This document shows, piece after piece, positions 43,275-54,135 of a stretch of DNA of 64,000 nt. Source of the DNA: Henricia sp. BOLD:AAB3569. Taxonomy: Eukaryota > Echinodermata > Asteroidea > Spinulosida > Echinasteridae. How positions within the stretch are numbered: the stretch's first letter is position 1; every line of letters begins with the position of its first letter. The stretch covers positions 992,001 to 1,056,000 of the forward strand of contig JBBELK010000096.1 in NCBI GenBank assembly GCA_037783545.1, written 5' to 3'. The notes under the pieces are model-generated. The model saw only the letters and a list, made by a program, of their open reading frames with translations. It did not search any database and had not been told where the DNA came from. A program made the translations under genes and the position numbers.

Positions 43275-43316
43275 CGCGATTGGCAGAAATGTTCAGTCAA
43301 TGAGATGGATTCTAGA
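43275..43316 (-). other. OLA1: OLA1 5' UTR part of the first coding exon
   Basis: A strong acceptor (cttctctttttcag) ends at 43317 on the gene strand, 42 bases before ATG. So there is probably at least one upstream non-coding exon that I cannot place. Confidence 0.7.
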
Positions 43317-43956
43317 CTGAAAAAGAGAAGAGGCAATAATACAAAATGGTGAAGTTGACCATTATGGCATTTCTACAATTTTGTTCACAAAATGACTTGT
43401 CAATAGATCATACATGTACATGTATATCGCACGTATTGTTTCATCAACAGAGGGCGCGCTTCTGAAAAGCACTACGGGATTTAGCTGGGTCAAACCATCG
43501 ATATATAATCACTGGATGAAGCAACGACGTCTAAAATTGAAGCCACCATCCGCTACTTTTTGAAGGCTAAAAGTGATTTTTTGACGTTTACATTGGGATG
43601 TGATGAATCACTTTTAGCTGATCAAGTTATATTGTAAATGGCGCCAAATTGGCCATGTCTGCATCCAAGATGGCGCCTGTTTACGAATCTGAAAATTTCA
43701 CCTTACAGTCAAAATTAAACATTGCAAAACATACCGTGGAGGTCCAGTCTCATACATGTATGTTTTGTACACAGTCTGAAGGCATGGTCAACTACTCTTT
43801 TTTCATCTTCTGTGGTATAGTACAGTAAGGGGCAAGCTGGGGCATGAATACCATTCACTGGTCAATAAACCTTATCGACGTTCTCAAGGCATCATGGGAT
43901 TGGATGACAAATGAAGCTGGCAATTTTCACACAAACGTATGGGGCTCTGGGGACGT
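43317..43956. other. Upstream of OLA1, possible promoter region, unresolved
   Basis: Contains cactacgggattt near 43470, an inverted cttttagc pair near 43568-43615 (as near 491-556), and a YY1-like ccaagatggcgcc at 43665-43677. A TSS could lie here, but no donor can be chosen with confidence. Confidence 0.3.
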
Positions 43957-44285
43957 GAAGCGATTGACATGTGATCTTCCCACACGTTCTTCATAAAGGA
44001 AAGATGCAATTTTTGACAAATATCATTTTTATTCTAACTGTAGTAAAATGAAATAAAATGAGAAATTGTAAAAAAAGGAACCTGATTGGCTCTAACGTGG
44101 CAGCTCAACCCTGGCTCAACCAATCGTGACAGCCCTTCTATAATGCTACAAACTGGCGCCGTTCAAAAAGTCGAGTTTTCTTAGTTTATTTCATCTAAGC
44201 TCAATTAAAATAAAAATCATATTTGTCAACAATTGCATCTTTCCTTGATCAAAAGCATGTGGGAAGATCACATGTCAATCACTTC
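43957..44285. repeat. Foldback MITE with 75-bp arms
   Basis: gaagcgattgacatgtgatc and its near-complement at the right. Arms include agatgcaatttttgacaaat and extend about 75 bases. The centre has two CCAAT-like strings (ctgattggct, aaccaatcg). Confidence 0.8.
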
Positions 44286-44289
44286 CCAA

Positions 44290-45383
44290 TCTTCTCCCAA
44301 AACCCCATAGACAAAGCGCATGGTCTTTCGGCCTGGAGAAAAAGGTCACTTGCAAAGCTCAGATCATCATCAAACTTGGTCACAACAATCACCTCATAGT
44401 GAAGTACTGCACAAATGTGTTTACATCTTGATGACGTCATCAGGTGTCAGATTACAAGCGTTTGAAATATATGGCCTTTAATATTCAAAAATCTGTAAAA
44501 ATTCAACCGTTGGAGATACAAACTTTATTCCTTCGGCAATGGTCATGACTATCCAAGGTCTAAATTTCATACACAGACATTGACCTTGAATCTTGCTTCC
44601 TATTGGTCGAAAACGAGGCTGCCCTGTCATTTAAAACTGGTAGCAGATACCGAGATTGGGTCAACGTTGTTAGTCTCGGGACCCCTTGGGCATTACAAAA
44701 ATACATGTACCAAATGTTAGGTCGTCACACGAAAGAGCGCCCTCTAGCGGCGAGTTGAAAAATGGCCAAAATGTGTTTTGAAGAGATGTTTGCGGCGAAG
44801 TTTTTGCTAATTGGCCCAAAATTGGTGCATATGTTCACTGAGGGTCAGTGACCAAGTCCATACCTTTAAAAGTTTGATGACGTCACCAGGTGTCAAATTA
44901 CACTCGGTTGAACATGCGTTCTTCTAACGGTTATATCTAGAGAACAAAAAGGCAGATGGAGGTCAAACCTTGTGTTTTAGGTTTGTTGTGACTTGTTCTA
45001 ATGCATATTGTCAGCAATATTGTCTTGTGGCTTCACGATGATGTCATCAAATAAGCGCGTTTGTGCAGCATACATTAGCTAAGGTCGTTTACTTCCTCCG
45101 TTGGTCGTATGACCTTGAAACCTAGCAGGTGCCTGGACCTGTTCATTAACATGTAACATACCAAGTTACATTAGTATGACATGCCTGATTTGTTGATTTA
45201 TTATGAATTTTTGAATCTTGCCACTGTGCATGTACATGTTTTATGTACGGTATGCATTTACATTGTACAAAGTGTAGATGTAGTATTATACAGCATGCAG
45301 TTTTACATGCATACCCGGTACAAACATACATAAAAAGAAAAGCGGAAAGCCATATGCTCTGTTATCAACAGACATACCTCTAG
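44290..45383 (+). mobile_element. Helitron-like element, copy 2
   Basis: From cttctcccaaaaccccatag to tctgttatcaacaga-catacct-CTAG at 45380-45383, followed by T. Lacks the hairpin start of copy 1. The body matches copies 1 and 3 in order (gttatatctagagaac, agcgccctctagcggc). Confidence 0.6.
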
Positions 45384-45409
45384 TTTTTTATTTGTTTTTT
45401 TTAGCTTTT

Positions 45410-46483
45410 TTTATTCTTCTCCCAAAATCCCATAGACGAAGCACATGGTTTTTCGGCCTGGCAAAATGGTCACTTGCAAAGCTCGGATCATCATCAAACT
45501 TGGTCACAACAATCACCTCATAGTGAAGTACTGCACAAATGTGTTTACTTCTTGATGACGTCATCAGGTGTCAAATTACAAGCGTTTGAAATTAATGGCC
45601 TTCAAATTCAAAAATCTGTAAAAATTGAACCGTTGGAGATACAAACTTTATTCCTTTGGTAATGTTCATGACTATCCAAGGTCTATCTTTCATACACAGA
45701 CATTGACCTTGAATCTTGCTTCCTATTGGTCGAAAACGAGGCTGCGTTGTCATTTAAAACTGGTAGCAGATACCGAGATTGGGTCAACGTTGTTAGTCTC
45801 GGGACCCCTTGGGCATCAAAAAAATACCAAAAGTTAGGTCGTCACACGAAAGAGCGCCCTCTAGCGGCAAGTTGAAAAATGGCCAAAACGCATTTTGAAG
45901 AGATGTCTGTGGCGAAGTTTTTGCAAATTGGCCCAAAATTGGTGCATACATGTATGTTCACTGAGGGTCACTGAACATGCCCATACCTTCAAAAGTTTTA
46001 TGTCAAATTCCACTCAGTTGAACATGCGTTATTCTAACGGTTATATCTAGAGAACGAAAAGGCCGATAGAGGTAAAATTTTGTGTTTTAGGCTTGTTGTG
46101 ACTTGTTCGAATGCATATTTTCAGCAAAATCTTGTGACGTCACGATGACGTAAACAAATAAGCGCGTTTGTGCAGCATAAATTAGCCAAGGTCGTTCACT
46201 TCCTGTATTGGTCGTATGACCTTGAAACCTAGCAGGTACGTAGACCTGGTCATTAACATGTAACATACATGTACCAAGTTACATTAGTATGACATGCATA
46301 TTTTGTTGATTTATTATGAATTTTTAAATCTTGTCACTGTGCATGTACATGTACGGTATGCATTTACATTGTACAAAGTGTACATGTAGTATTATACAGC
46401 ATGCAGTTTTCCATGCATACAAACATACAAAAAAAAGAAAAGCGGAAAGCCATATGCTCTGTTATCAACAGACATACCTCTAG
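45410..46483 (+). mobile_element. Helitron-like element, copy 3
   Basis: Starts attcttctcccaaaatcc and ends CTAG at 46480-46483, then T, after the same tctgttatcaacaga stem-loop. Its right two thirds belong to the first unit of the tandem duplication. Confidence 0.6.
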
Positions 46484-47745
46484 TTTTATTTACCGGTAGT
46501 TTTTATTTAAAATGTCTCATCAAGCATCAGAACTACATGTACATGTACATGTAAGTGCAGATTTGATGGAAAAACCCAAATTTACAAACATGTTTCCAAG
46601 ACGTATGACATCGCAAAATACATTTTTTTGTGAAGATACCTAGACAGAATGATTCTGTCCCTACGGGATTTCTTGTAGGGACAGAAGGAACCCCTTTCAT
46701 AAAGTGGATTGTTGTAATTTTGCCTCGAAATTAGAATCACACCCAAAAATTTCCTCCTAGTTGTGTCCTACAGTGGTTTGAGATGTCCATGATTGGAAAA
46801 TGATTAAAAAAAAAAGACTTACCGAACCGTTTTTGAAGCGAAATATTCCTCTTGCGTGGAATCCGGACGAGGAATTTTTTCGTAACTGTAAATTCTGGAC
46901 GCTAGAGGGCGCTGTTACAAATTAGTGGCTTTGGCTGTGGCTATGCTGTTGCCATGGGCAGACAATAAATGTCCTTAGAAACAGCATAGCCATAGCCAAA
47001 GCCACTAATTTGTAACAGCGCCCTCTGGCGTCCAGAATTTACAGTTACGAAGAAAATCCTCGTCCGGATTCCACGCAAGAGGAAATTTTGGCTTCAAAAA
47101 CGGTTCTGTAAGTCTTTTCTTTAATCATTTTCCAATCATGGACATCTCAAACCACTGTAGGACACAACTAGGAGGACATTTTTGGGTGTGATTCTAATTT
47201 CGAGGCAAAATTACAACAATCCACTTTATGAAAGGAAAGCTCACCGACTAGAAGATACCGTACATGTATTTGCGACATTGCAATTATTTGCAAAGATATC
47301 TGTGGTATGCGATGTCCCTTGTACATGTATGCCATCATAAAACCCTGTGCAGCTGCACGATTTTAACGTGTAGAACGTAACCGTAACAATGGTCCTATTT
47401 ACATTTAACCGGTAATGCCCCCAATGATGAATCTCAGGGGCGATTCCCAAGACCTAGACCTGTGAACAGGGCGTCGTATTCTCCGCCCTGGTGCCGTTTC
47501 TAACCCCAAATCTGTGGCAAACTCACGCAAATGAATTTTGTCCCCTGGCTCTGATATTTGCTCAATAAGTGCACTCGCCCCAATGTTCAAATATTCCTAA
47601 GAGTACACATCGATCCGATGTCTAGTTTCGGTGAAATCGTGGGGCAAAATTGAGACCCTCCGTGAGATAAAATACAGACTATTTACTACCAGTCTAGTGT
47701 TGACCTCTCCGCTCTCGTGCATGCGCATATTTGATTTTGGGGCAA
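45786..47745 (+). repeat. Tandem duplication, unit 1
   Basis: Begins about gtcaacgttgttagtctcgg and ends about gattttggggcaa. The next 1.96 kb (47746-49708) repeats it nearly base for base (offset 1962-1965). It comprises most of Helitron-like copy 3, the 46692-47236 foldback and half of a second foldback. Confidence 0.92.
46692..47236. repeat. 545-bp foldback with about 255-bp arms (unit 1)
   Basis: cctttcataaagtggattgt and complement at the ends. Arms continue through tagttgtgtcctacagtgg and agcgccctct to tggctatgctgtt around a loop of about 35 bases. Few mismatches. Repeated at 48657-49201. Confidence 0.9.
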
Positions 47746-49708
47746 CGTTGTTAGTCTCGGGACCCCTTGGGCATCACAAAAATACCAAAAGTTAGGTCGT
47801 CACACGAAAGAGCGCCCTCTAGCGGCAAGTTGAAAAATGGCCAAAACTCATTTTGAAGAGATGTCTGTGGCGAAGTTTTTGCAAATTGGCCCAAAATTGG
47901 TGCATACATGTATGTTCACTGAGGGTCACTGAACATGCCCATACCTTCAAAAGTTTGATGACGTCACCAGGTGTCAAATTACACTCAGTTGAACATGCGT
48001 TATTCTAACGGTTATATCTAGAGAACGAAAAGGCCGATAGAGGTAAAATTTTGTGTTTTAGGCTTGTTGTGACTTGTTCGAATGCATATTTTCAGCAAAA
48101 TCTTGTGACGTTATGATGACGTAAACAAATAAGCGCGTTTGTGCAGCATAAATTAGCCAAGGTCGTTCACTTCCTGTATTGGTCGTATGACCTTGAAACC
48201 TAGCAGGTACGTAGACCTGGTCATTAACATGTAACATACATGTACCAAGTTACATTAGTATGACATGCATATTTTGTTGATTTATTATGAATTTTTAAAT
48301 CTTGTCACTGTGCATACTGTACATGTACGGTATGCATTTACATTGTACAAAGTGTACATATGTAGTATTATACAGCATGCAGTTTTCCATGCATACAAAC
48401 ATACAAAAAAAAGAAAAGCGGAAAGCCATATGCTCTGTTATCAACAGACATACCTCTAGTTTTATTTAGTTTTTATTTAAAATGTCTCATCAAGCATCAG
48501 AACTACATGTACATGTAAGTGCAGATTTGATGGAAAAACCCAAATTTACAAACATGTTTGCAAAGACGTATGACATCGCAAAATACATTTTTTTGTGAAG
48601 ATACCTAGACAGAATGATTCTGTCCCTACGGGATTTCTTGTAGGGACAGAAGGAACCCCTTTCATAAAGTGGATTGTTGTAATTTTGCCTCGAAATTAGA
48701 ATCACACCCAAAAATTTCCTCCTAGTTGTGTCCTACAGTGGTTTGAGATGTCCATGATTGGAAAATGATTAAAAAAAAAAGACTTACCGAACCGTTTTTG
48801 AAGCGAAATATTCCTCTTGCGTGGAATCCGGACGAGGAATTTTTTCGTAACTGTAAATTCTGGACGCTAGAGGGCGCTGTTACAAATTAGTGGCTTTGGC
48901 TGTGGCTATGCTGTTGCCATGGGCAGACAATAAATGTCCTTAGAAACAGCATAGCCATAGCCAAAGCCACTAATTTGTAACAGCGCCCTCTGGCGTCCAG
49001 AATTTACAGTTACGAAGAAAATCCTCGTCCGGATTCCACGCAAGAGGAAATTTTGGCTTCAAAAACGGTTCTGTAAGTCTTTTCTTTAATCATTTTCCAA
49101 TCATGGACATCTCAAACCACTGTAGGACACAACTAGGAGGACATTTTTGGGTGTGATTCTAATTTCGAGGCAAAATGACAACAATCCACTTTATGAAAGG
49201 AAAGCTCACTGACTAGAAGATACCGTACATGTATTTGCGACATTGCAATTATTTGCAAAGATATCTGTGGTATGCGATGTCCCTTGTACATGTATGCCAT
49301 CATAAAACCCTGTGCAGCTGCACGATTTTAACGTGTAGAACGTAACCGTAACAATGGTCCTATTTACATTTAACCGGTAATGCCCCCAATGATGAATCTC
49401 AGGGGCGATTCCCAAGACCTAGACCTGTGAACAGGGCGTCGTATTCTCCGCCCTGGTGCCGTTTCTAACCCCAAATCTGTGGCAAACTCACGCAAATGAA
49501 TTTTGTCCCCTGGCTCTGATATTTGCTCAATAAGTGCACTCGCCCCAATGTTCAAATATTCCTAAGAGTACACATCGATCCGATGTCTAGTTTCGGTGAA
49601 ATCGTGGGGCAAAATTTAGACCCTCCGTGAGATAAAATACAGACTATTTACTACCAGTCTAGTGTTGACCTCTCCGCTCTCGTGCATGCGCATATTTGAT
49701 TTTGGGGC
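47746..49708 (+). repeat. Tandem duplication, unit 2
   Basis: Second unit of the 1.96-kb direct repeat, including a Helitron-like 3' end (CTAG at 48456-48459) whose left part is lost at the junction. The junction shows microhomology ggcaac / gtcaac. Confidence 0.92.
48657..49201. repeat. 545-bp foldback (unit 2)
   Basis: Same as 46692-47236, carried by the duplication. Confidence 0.9.
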
Positions 49709-49960
49709 AAACAGTCTGTATTTTATCTCAGGGAGGGTCTAAATTTTGACCCACGATTTCACCGAAACTAGACATCGGATCGATGCGTACTCTTAGGAAT
49801 ATTTGAACATTGGGGCGAGTGCACCTATTGAGCAAATATCAGAGCCAAGGGACAAATTTCATTTGCGTGAGTTTGCCACAGATTTGGGGTTAGAAATGGC
49901 ACCAGGGCGGAGAATACGACGCCCTGTTCACGGGTCTACCCAAGACCATGGTGAGAGCTC
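49412..49960. repeat. Foldback with about 240-bp arms
   Basis: cagggcgtcgtattctccgc on the left and gcggagaatacgacgccctg on the right, with arms meeting at agataaaatacag / ctgtattttatct around a 70-base centre. The left arm alone also exists in duplication unit 1 (47446-47680), so the duplication breakpoint lies inside this element. Confidence 0.88.
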
Positions 49961-50135
49961 GTCGGACTGGTCTGTTAATAGTGCTGCAAGAGGGTGCACT
50001 ATTTCAGGAATATCCAAGCACAATCCAATATCGACGGCCAAGATTTAATAGCTGAAACTACAGTAGGCCCAGTTAAAACATTATGAAATTTTGCGGTGTG
50101 AAAAGTTCGTTTAAATTTGTGGTAAATTTCTGTGC
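49961..50135. other. Spacer with fragment shared with 53195-53285
   Basis: gtgctgcaagagggtgcac and ccaatatcgac recur at about 53218-53255. No gene. Confidence 0.5.
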
Positions 50136-50142
50136 TTGGTAG

Positions 50143-50693
50143 GTACCCCTAGAACTATGGGGGACTGTATCCCCCATAGGTTATGTTGTTTTTTTCCAAT
50201 ATGGCGGCGCCTGAACTTTAAGATCGGACCGATACGGTTTAAGCTAGCGCAATAATCCGCTCCCCAATCGCCACCAAACTCCGTCTGATAGTTCTTGAGA
50301 CACTCACCTTGCGTGTGTCTACGGAATTTCGGTACCATTTGTCCATTAAATTCTCCGAAAATAATGTTGGAAAATGAACGGGAACATGTGCGATGCATCC
50401 ACATGCATCGCACCGAATGCCTCGATCATGCATCCACATGCATCGCACATGTTCCCGTTCATTTTCCAACATTATTTTCGGAGAATTTAATGGACAAATG
50501 GTACCGAAATTCCGTAGACACACGCAAGGTGAGTGTCTCAAGAACTATCAGACGGAGTTTGGTGGCGATTGGGGAGCGGATTATTGCGCTAGCTTAAACC
50601 GTATCGGTCCGATCTTAAAGTTCAGGCGCCGCCATATTGGAAAAAAACAACATAACCTATGGGGGATACAGTCCCCCATAGTTCTAGGGGTAC
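50143..50693. repeat. 551-bp palindrome with arms that appear identical
   Basis: Left arm 50143-50397 (gtacccctagaactatgggg...) and right arm 50439-50693 appear complementary at every base I compared, including a run of seven T/A. The spacer is about 41 bases with two copies of catccacatgcatcgcac. Flanked by ttggtag at 50136-50142 and 50694-50700. Mirror 100-codon frames on both strands are by-products of the symmetry. Confidence 0.93.
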
Positions 50694-50700
50694 TTGGTAG

Positions 50701-50999
50701 GTACCCCTAGAACTATGGGGGATACTATGAACCACGCATGTGGATGATCGCACATGTACCTGTTGATTTTTAAACATAATTTCTGGACAATTTAATGGAC
50801 AAATAGTACTGAAATTCCGTAGACACACGCAAGGTGAGTGTCTCAAGAACTATCAGACGGAGTTTGGTGGCGATTGGGCAGCGGATTATTGCGCTAGCAA
50901 GAAAAGTTTCTGTCCGATCTTAAACTTCAGGCGCCGCCATATTGGAAAAAAAACACATGACCTATTGGGGATAAGTATCCCCCATAGTTCTAGGGGTAC
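50701..50999. repeat. Related shorter element next to the palindrome
   Basis: gtacccctagaactatgggg at the left and ccccatagttctaggggtac at the right. It holds one arm-like body (acacacgcaaggtgagtgtc, gcgctagcaag) diverged from the palindrome arms. Flanked by ttggtag at 50694-50700 and 51000-51006, so three copies of the same 7-mer bracket two elements. Confidence 0.85.
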
Positions 51000-51006
51000 T
51001 TGGTAG

Positions 51007-51494
51007 GCACAAGAAAGTACGACTCACTTGCACCGCACGTGCAAGCCAGAGACAAGAGTATCACTATCAGTATGCACAGCGCGGTCGAGTTAAGTTGGTA
51101 CGGTAAAAGTCGAGTTGACTCGAATTTGAAGTCGAGTTGGTCAACGGACGAGTTGGTTAATAGGGCGAGCTGGTACACGGGCCGGCCGAGTTGGTACAAC
51201 GTCAACGGTTGAGTTGCTGGTTCAAGTCGTTGACAAACAAGTTGAAACGGCGTGGCAGAACGGTCGAGTTGACCTGTACTTTATGAACCTATGGCTAAAC
51301 GAACTGAACATTGTGAACATGACTTTAATTAAGTTACTACTAGGCCTTAAAGTCCGGTATCATCTGATCATAGAAGGCTAGTTTTGTACTTTACCAGGCA
51401 GATTTTGGTTACAGATCTTCAGCGCAGCGTGGATAGTAAAGCGCCCTCTATAATATAAGCGCCCTCTCGAAAACACGTTGCCTCTAACCCACGG
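51007..51494. repeat. gtcgagttgg-motif patch
   Basis: gtcgagttg, cgagttggt and similar strings recur at 51083-51265, again inverted at 51835-51890, and at 52195-52240 and 55770-55835. Otherwise no feature. Two gcgccctct strings lie at 51440 and 51459. Confidence 0.55.
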
Positions 51495-53060
51495 ACGTAT
51501 ATATAAATTCTGGACCAGCAATGCGTGCAGGGTTCCATAGGTCTTGCAGGATGCAACCGGCCGCCATCTTACCGGGCCGGGTTTCGACAAAATAACACAT
51601 GTAAAGGCATGGGAAATGTTGGTCTTCGTGGTACATTTTCACCATTTTTGAGCCACTTGATGAAATTTAACAGTTTTCAGGTCAGTGGCCTTCTAGAAAT
51701 TCTTGTATTAAGGGGACTGATACATAAATCCGTGTGTTAGCATTTTCAAAAAGTAAAGTTTGACGTGATTTTGTGTTCGCTAAACCGACCGAATCGATCG
51801 TAGCGTAACCGACCGTACGGTGTGTACCGAATTCGGTCAACTCGACCGTTTGCCAACTCGACTCGGACCAACTCGACCGTTGTACGTTTTTAAACTGGAA
51901 AAGTCAAACTCGTTTTGCTCAAGTCAACATTTTTGCAAAGTTGAACAAATAATGACGTCTACAATTTCCTTGTAAATCTTTTCGCAAGCTAAAACTCATT
52001 GCATGGTGGCACAACAATTTCACTTCCGTCTGATTTTTCAGGCTGGAGATTCGCGTCAAGATATATAAATCTTTCGTAGCGGCATGGTGCAAAATAAGTT
52101 TTTTGTTTCTTTTTCTTTACTGACTGATAAAACTTGATTTTTTTTCGCTTGGCACAAAATCGCGCGTTACAGGATCAGAAAAGGCGGTACGCAAAACTGT
52201 CGAGTTGGTACGAGTCTAGTTGGCAAACGGTTGAGTTGACTGTAAACCAGTGACTAGTACTCCCTTTAAAATTTTAACATGTTTCGGTGGTTATTTAAAG
52301 ATAGTATACATGATTGGTAAACTTTTACAAATAGTTTTATCCCCCTGTGTGATTGAAGATATGCCTGATTAAAACCAACCTGAGCCAAAAACAGCTTTTG
52401 AGCAAACAGTCAAAAAAGGATTTGCAGTAATGTCGCCCTAAAACCACTTCGCCCTGAACCATTTCTCCCTGAACCACGGCCTGTGCACAAAGTGGTTTTG
52501 AGGCTACATGTAAGTAGCATTTGGGTGATGTAGTGTTTGGACGAAGTGATTTGGGGCGAAATGGCACTGGGGCGAAGTGGTTTGTGGGCGATTTGAATTT
52601 TCGTCTCATGACTAGGCCTATAGCACTTTAGACAAAACCATTTGAGGTGACGTTTTCTACGGTCATATTGTTTAAGTTAGGCATAAATCTGTGAACATTT
52701 CTGATTTTCGAGATACCGGTACCAATCATGTACATGTATACTGCTTTAAAGTCATAAGGAGAATTAGTGGCAACCAGTAAACGGAATTCTTTCCTTTTTC
52801 TTGTATACAGGTGAACAGCAGGCTACGCTACTGCCCCCTGCCATCCACCATCAACCTATATTTAAGTCAACATGGAAGGACAATTTAAGCATGGATGCCC
52901 CCAACTGGTCCATCGGTACGTGTAGCATTAAGTTGGTACTGGCGAAAATCATCGTTGGAGGCCATGGATTCAACGACATCAACAAAAGCAAGTCCATCCA
53001 GAGGTACCTCTTCAAACTGTGGTGGACAAGACATCGAACTTGTTTTCAGGATGGACAAAA
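51495..53060. repeat. Left half of a large inverted-repeat pair
   Basis: 51495-51860 matches 55795-56165 inverted (ggacgtatatataaattctg, aggcatgggaaatgttggtc, ggggactgatacataaatcc). 52795-53060 matches 55345-55615 inverted (cttgtccaccaca, gaagaggtacctc). A family F MITE (52298-52750) is inserted between them. A minus-strand frame in 52885-53060 keeps SSMSCPPQFEEVPLDGLAFV, partly kept in the other copy. Confidence 0.75.
52298..52750 (+). repeat. MITE family F, fourth copy
   Basis: ttaaagatagtatacatgat to gtacatgtatactgctttaa, inverted ends. Interior with cttcgccctgaacc and aatggcactggggcgaag, as in the other copies. Confidence 0.8.
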
Positions 53061-53099
53061 CTACATGTATAGCAGATTCTGTTGAAATATTTTGTAACA

Positions 53100-53290
53100 A
53101 GTGACTTGTGACTCGGACTCGATATTGGCGACTTGACTACAAACACTGTAATAGGGGTAGTCTTGACCCAAAACTATTCTAGTTTATATTGCTCGACTAG
53201 CAAAGGGCTGGTCTGTTTGTGCTGCAAGAGGGTGCACAAACCAATATCGACTAGAATAGTTTTGGGCCAAGACTATAATAGAGGCCGTTT
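53100..53290. repeat. hAT right-end remnant and a hairpin
   Basis: 53100-53148 (gtgacttgtgactcggactc ... ctacaaacactg) is a relic of the 13976/40001 hAT family. 53156-53275 is a hairpin (agtcttgacccaaaactatt and complement). Confidence 0.65.
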
Positions 53291-53711
53291 TAAACAACAA
53301 TGGCTTATACAAATTTCAGAGTAAGTGTTGCACTCTGCGGATCAGACCAAATACCAAGTAAGACTTGGCCAAGTCTATTTTGTCGGTAACTGCCATGTCA
53401 CATCCGGTAGGGATGAAGTGAAAACAACAGTGTGCCCATGGTTACAGGCGAAGGTAAACAAAGCTGTTCTCTTCAACACGCACACGTATCGAGCATAAAC
53501 GAATGTTTTCACTCCTGTCACGGTGCTATGCCCTTTAATACAAAGGCATATGACACCGAGTCACAAAAGTGCCAGGATGTGCAAAACAGGTTTGCTGATG
53601 TCTAAAGTTTAAAGTGTGATTTTTTTTCGTTAAAATAAAGTAAATGCTTTACAAATTTGTTCAGAGATAAAAAAAACAAATTTGCCGAGAACAATGGACT
53701 GTTTATCTTTA
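53291..53711. other. No gene seen
   Basis: Unassigned A/T-rich sequence. Confidence 0.4.
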
Positions 53712-54135
53712 AAGGGCATAATGGGTGAGGTCACAATTCTGTGTGTTACGTGTTAAAATATCTGTTTAACACGGCATCAATCTCGACCTCTAACTGAATG
53801 TCCCGGTCAACACCATGTTAACAGATCTGTTAACATGTTGTTAACACCATGCTGATTTTCTGCACTGTACATAGGGCTTAGTCACAACTCTGGGTTGCGT
53901 GTTATACTGTTAGTGTAACAGATCTGTTAGCTTAATCAGAATTATGACCACGGAACAAACACCGTGTTAACGCAATGTTAACATGATGCTTAAGACGTTA
54001 ACAGATCTGCAGCACTGAACTGTGCCATTCCGCACCCGTTTTTTAACACACGCTAACATGGCGTTTGTTCCGAGGTCACAATTCTGATTAAAAGATCTAT
54101 AACACACACAGAATGGTGACCTTACCCACCGTCTT
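53712..54135. repeat. Foldback rich in gttaacagatctgttaac palindromes
   Basis: Ends gtgaggtcacaattctgtgt and near-complement ending near 54130. Inside, acagatctgtta and gttaacatg strings recur six or more times. Confidence 0.7.

Noticed and set aside
43317..43680. Defined OLA1 promoter and first non-coding exon
   Set aside because: An acceptor proves an upstream exon is likely, but no unique donor or start site can be chosen from sequence alone.
47241..49555. Paired 69- and 61-codon frames repeated at an offset of 1965
   Set aside because: Repetition is due to the DNA-level tandem duplication; the frames sit in foldback sequence and have no domain.
50239..50597. Two identical 100-codon frames on opposite strands
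   Set aside because: Direct consequence of the palindrome's symmetry; no other support.
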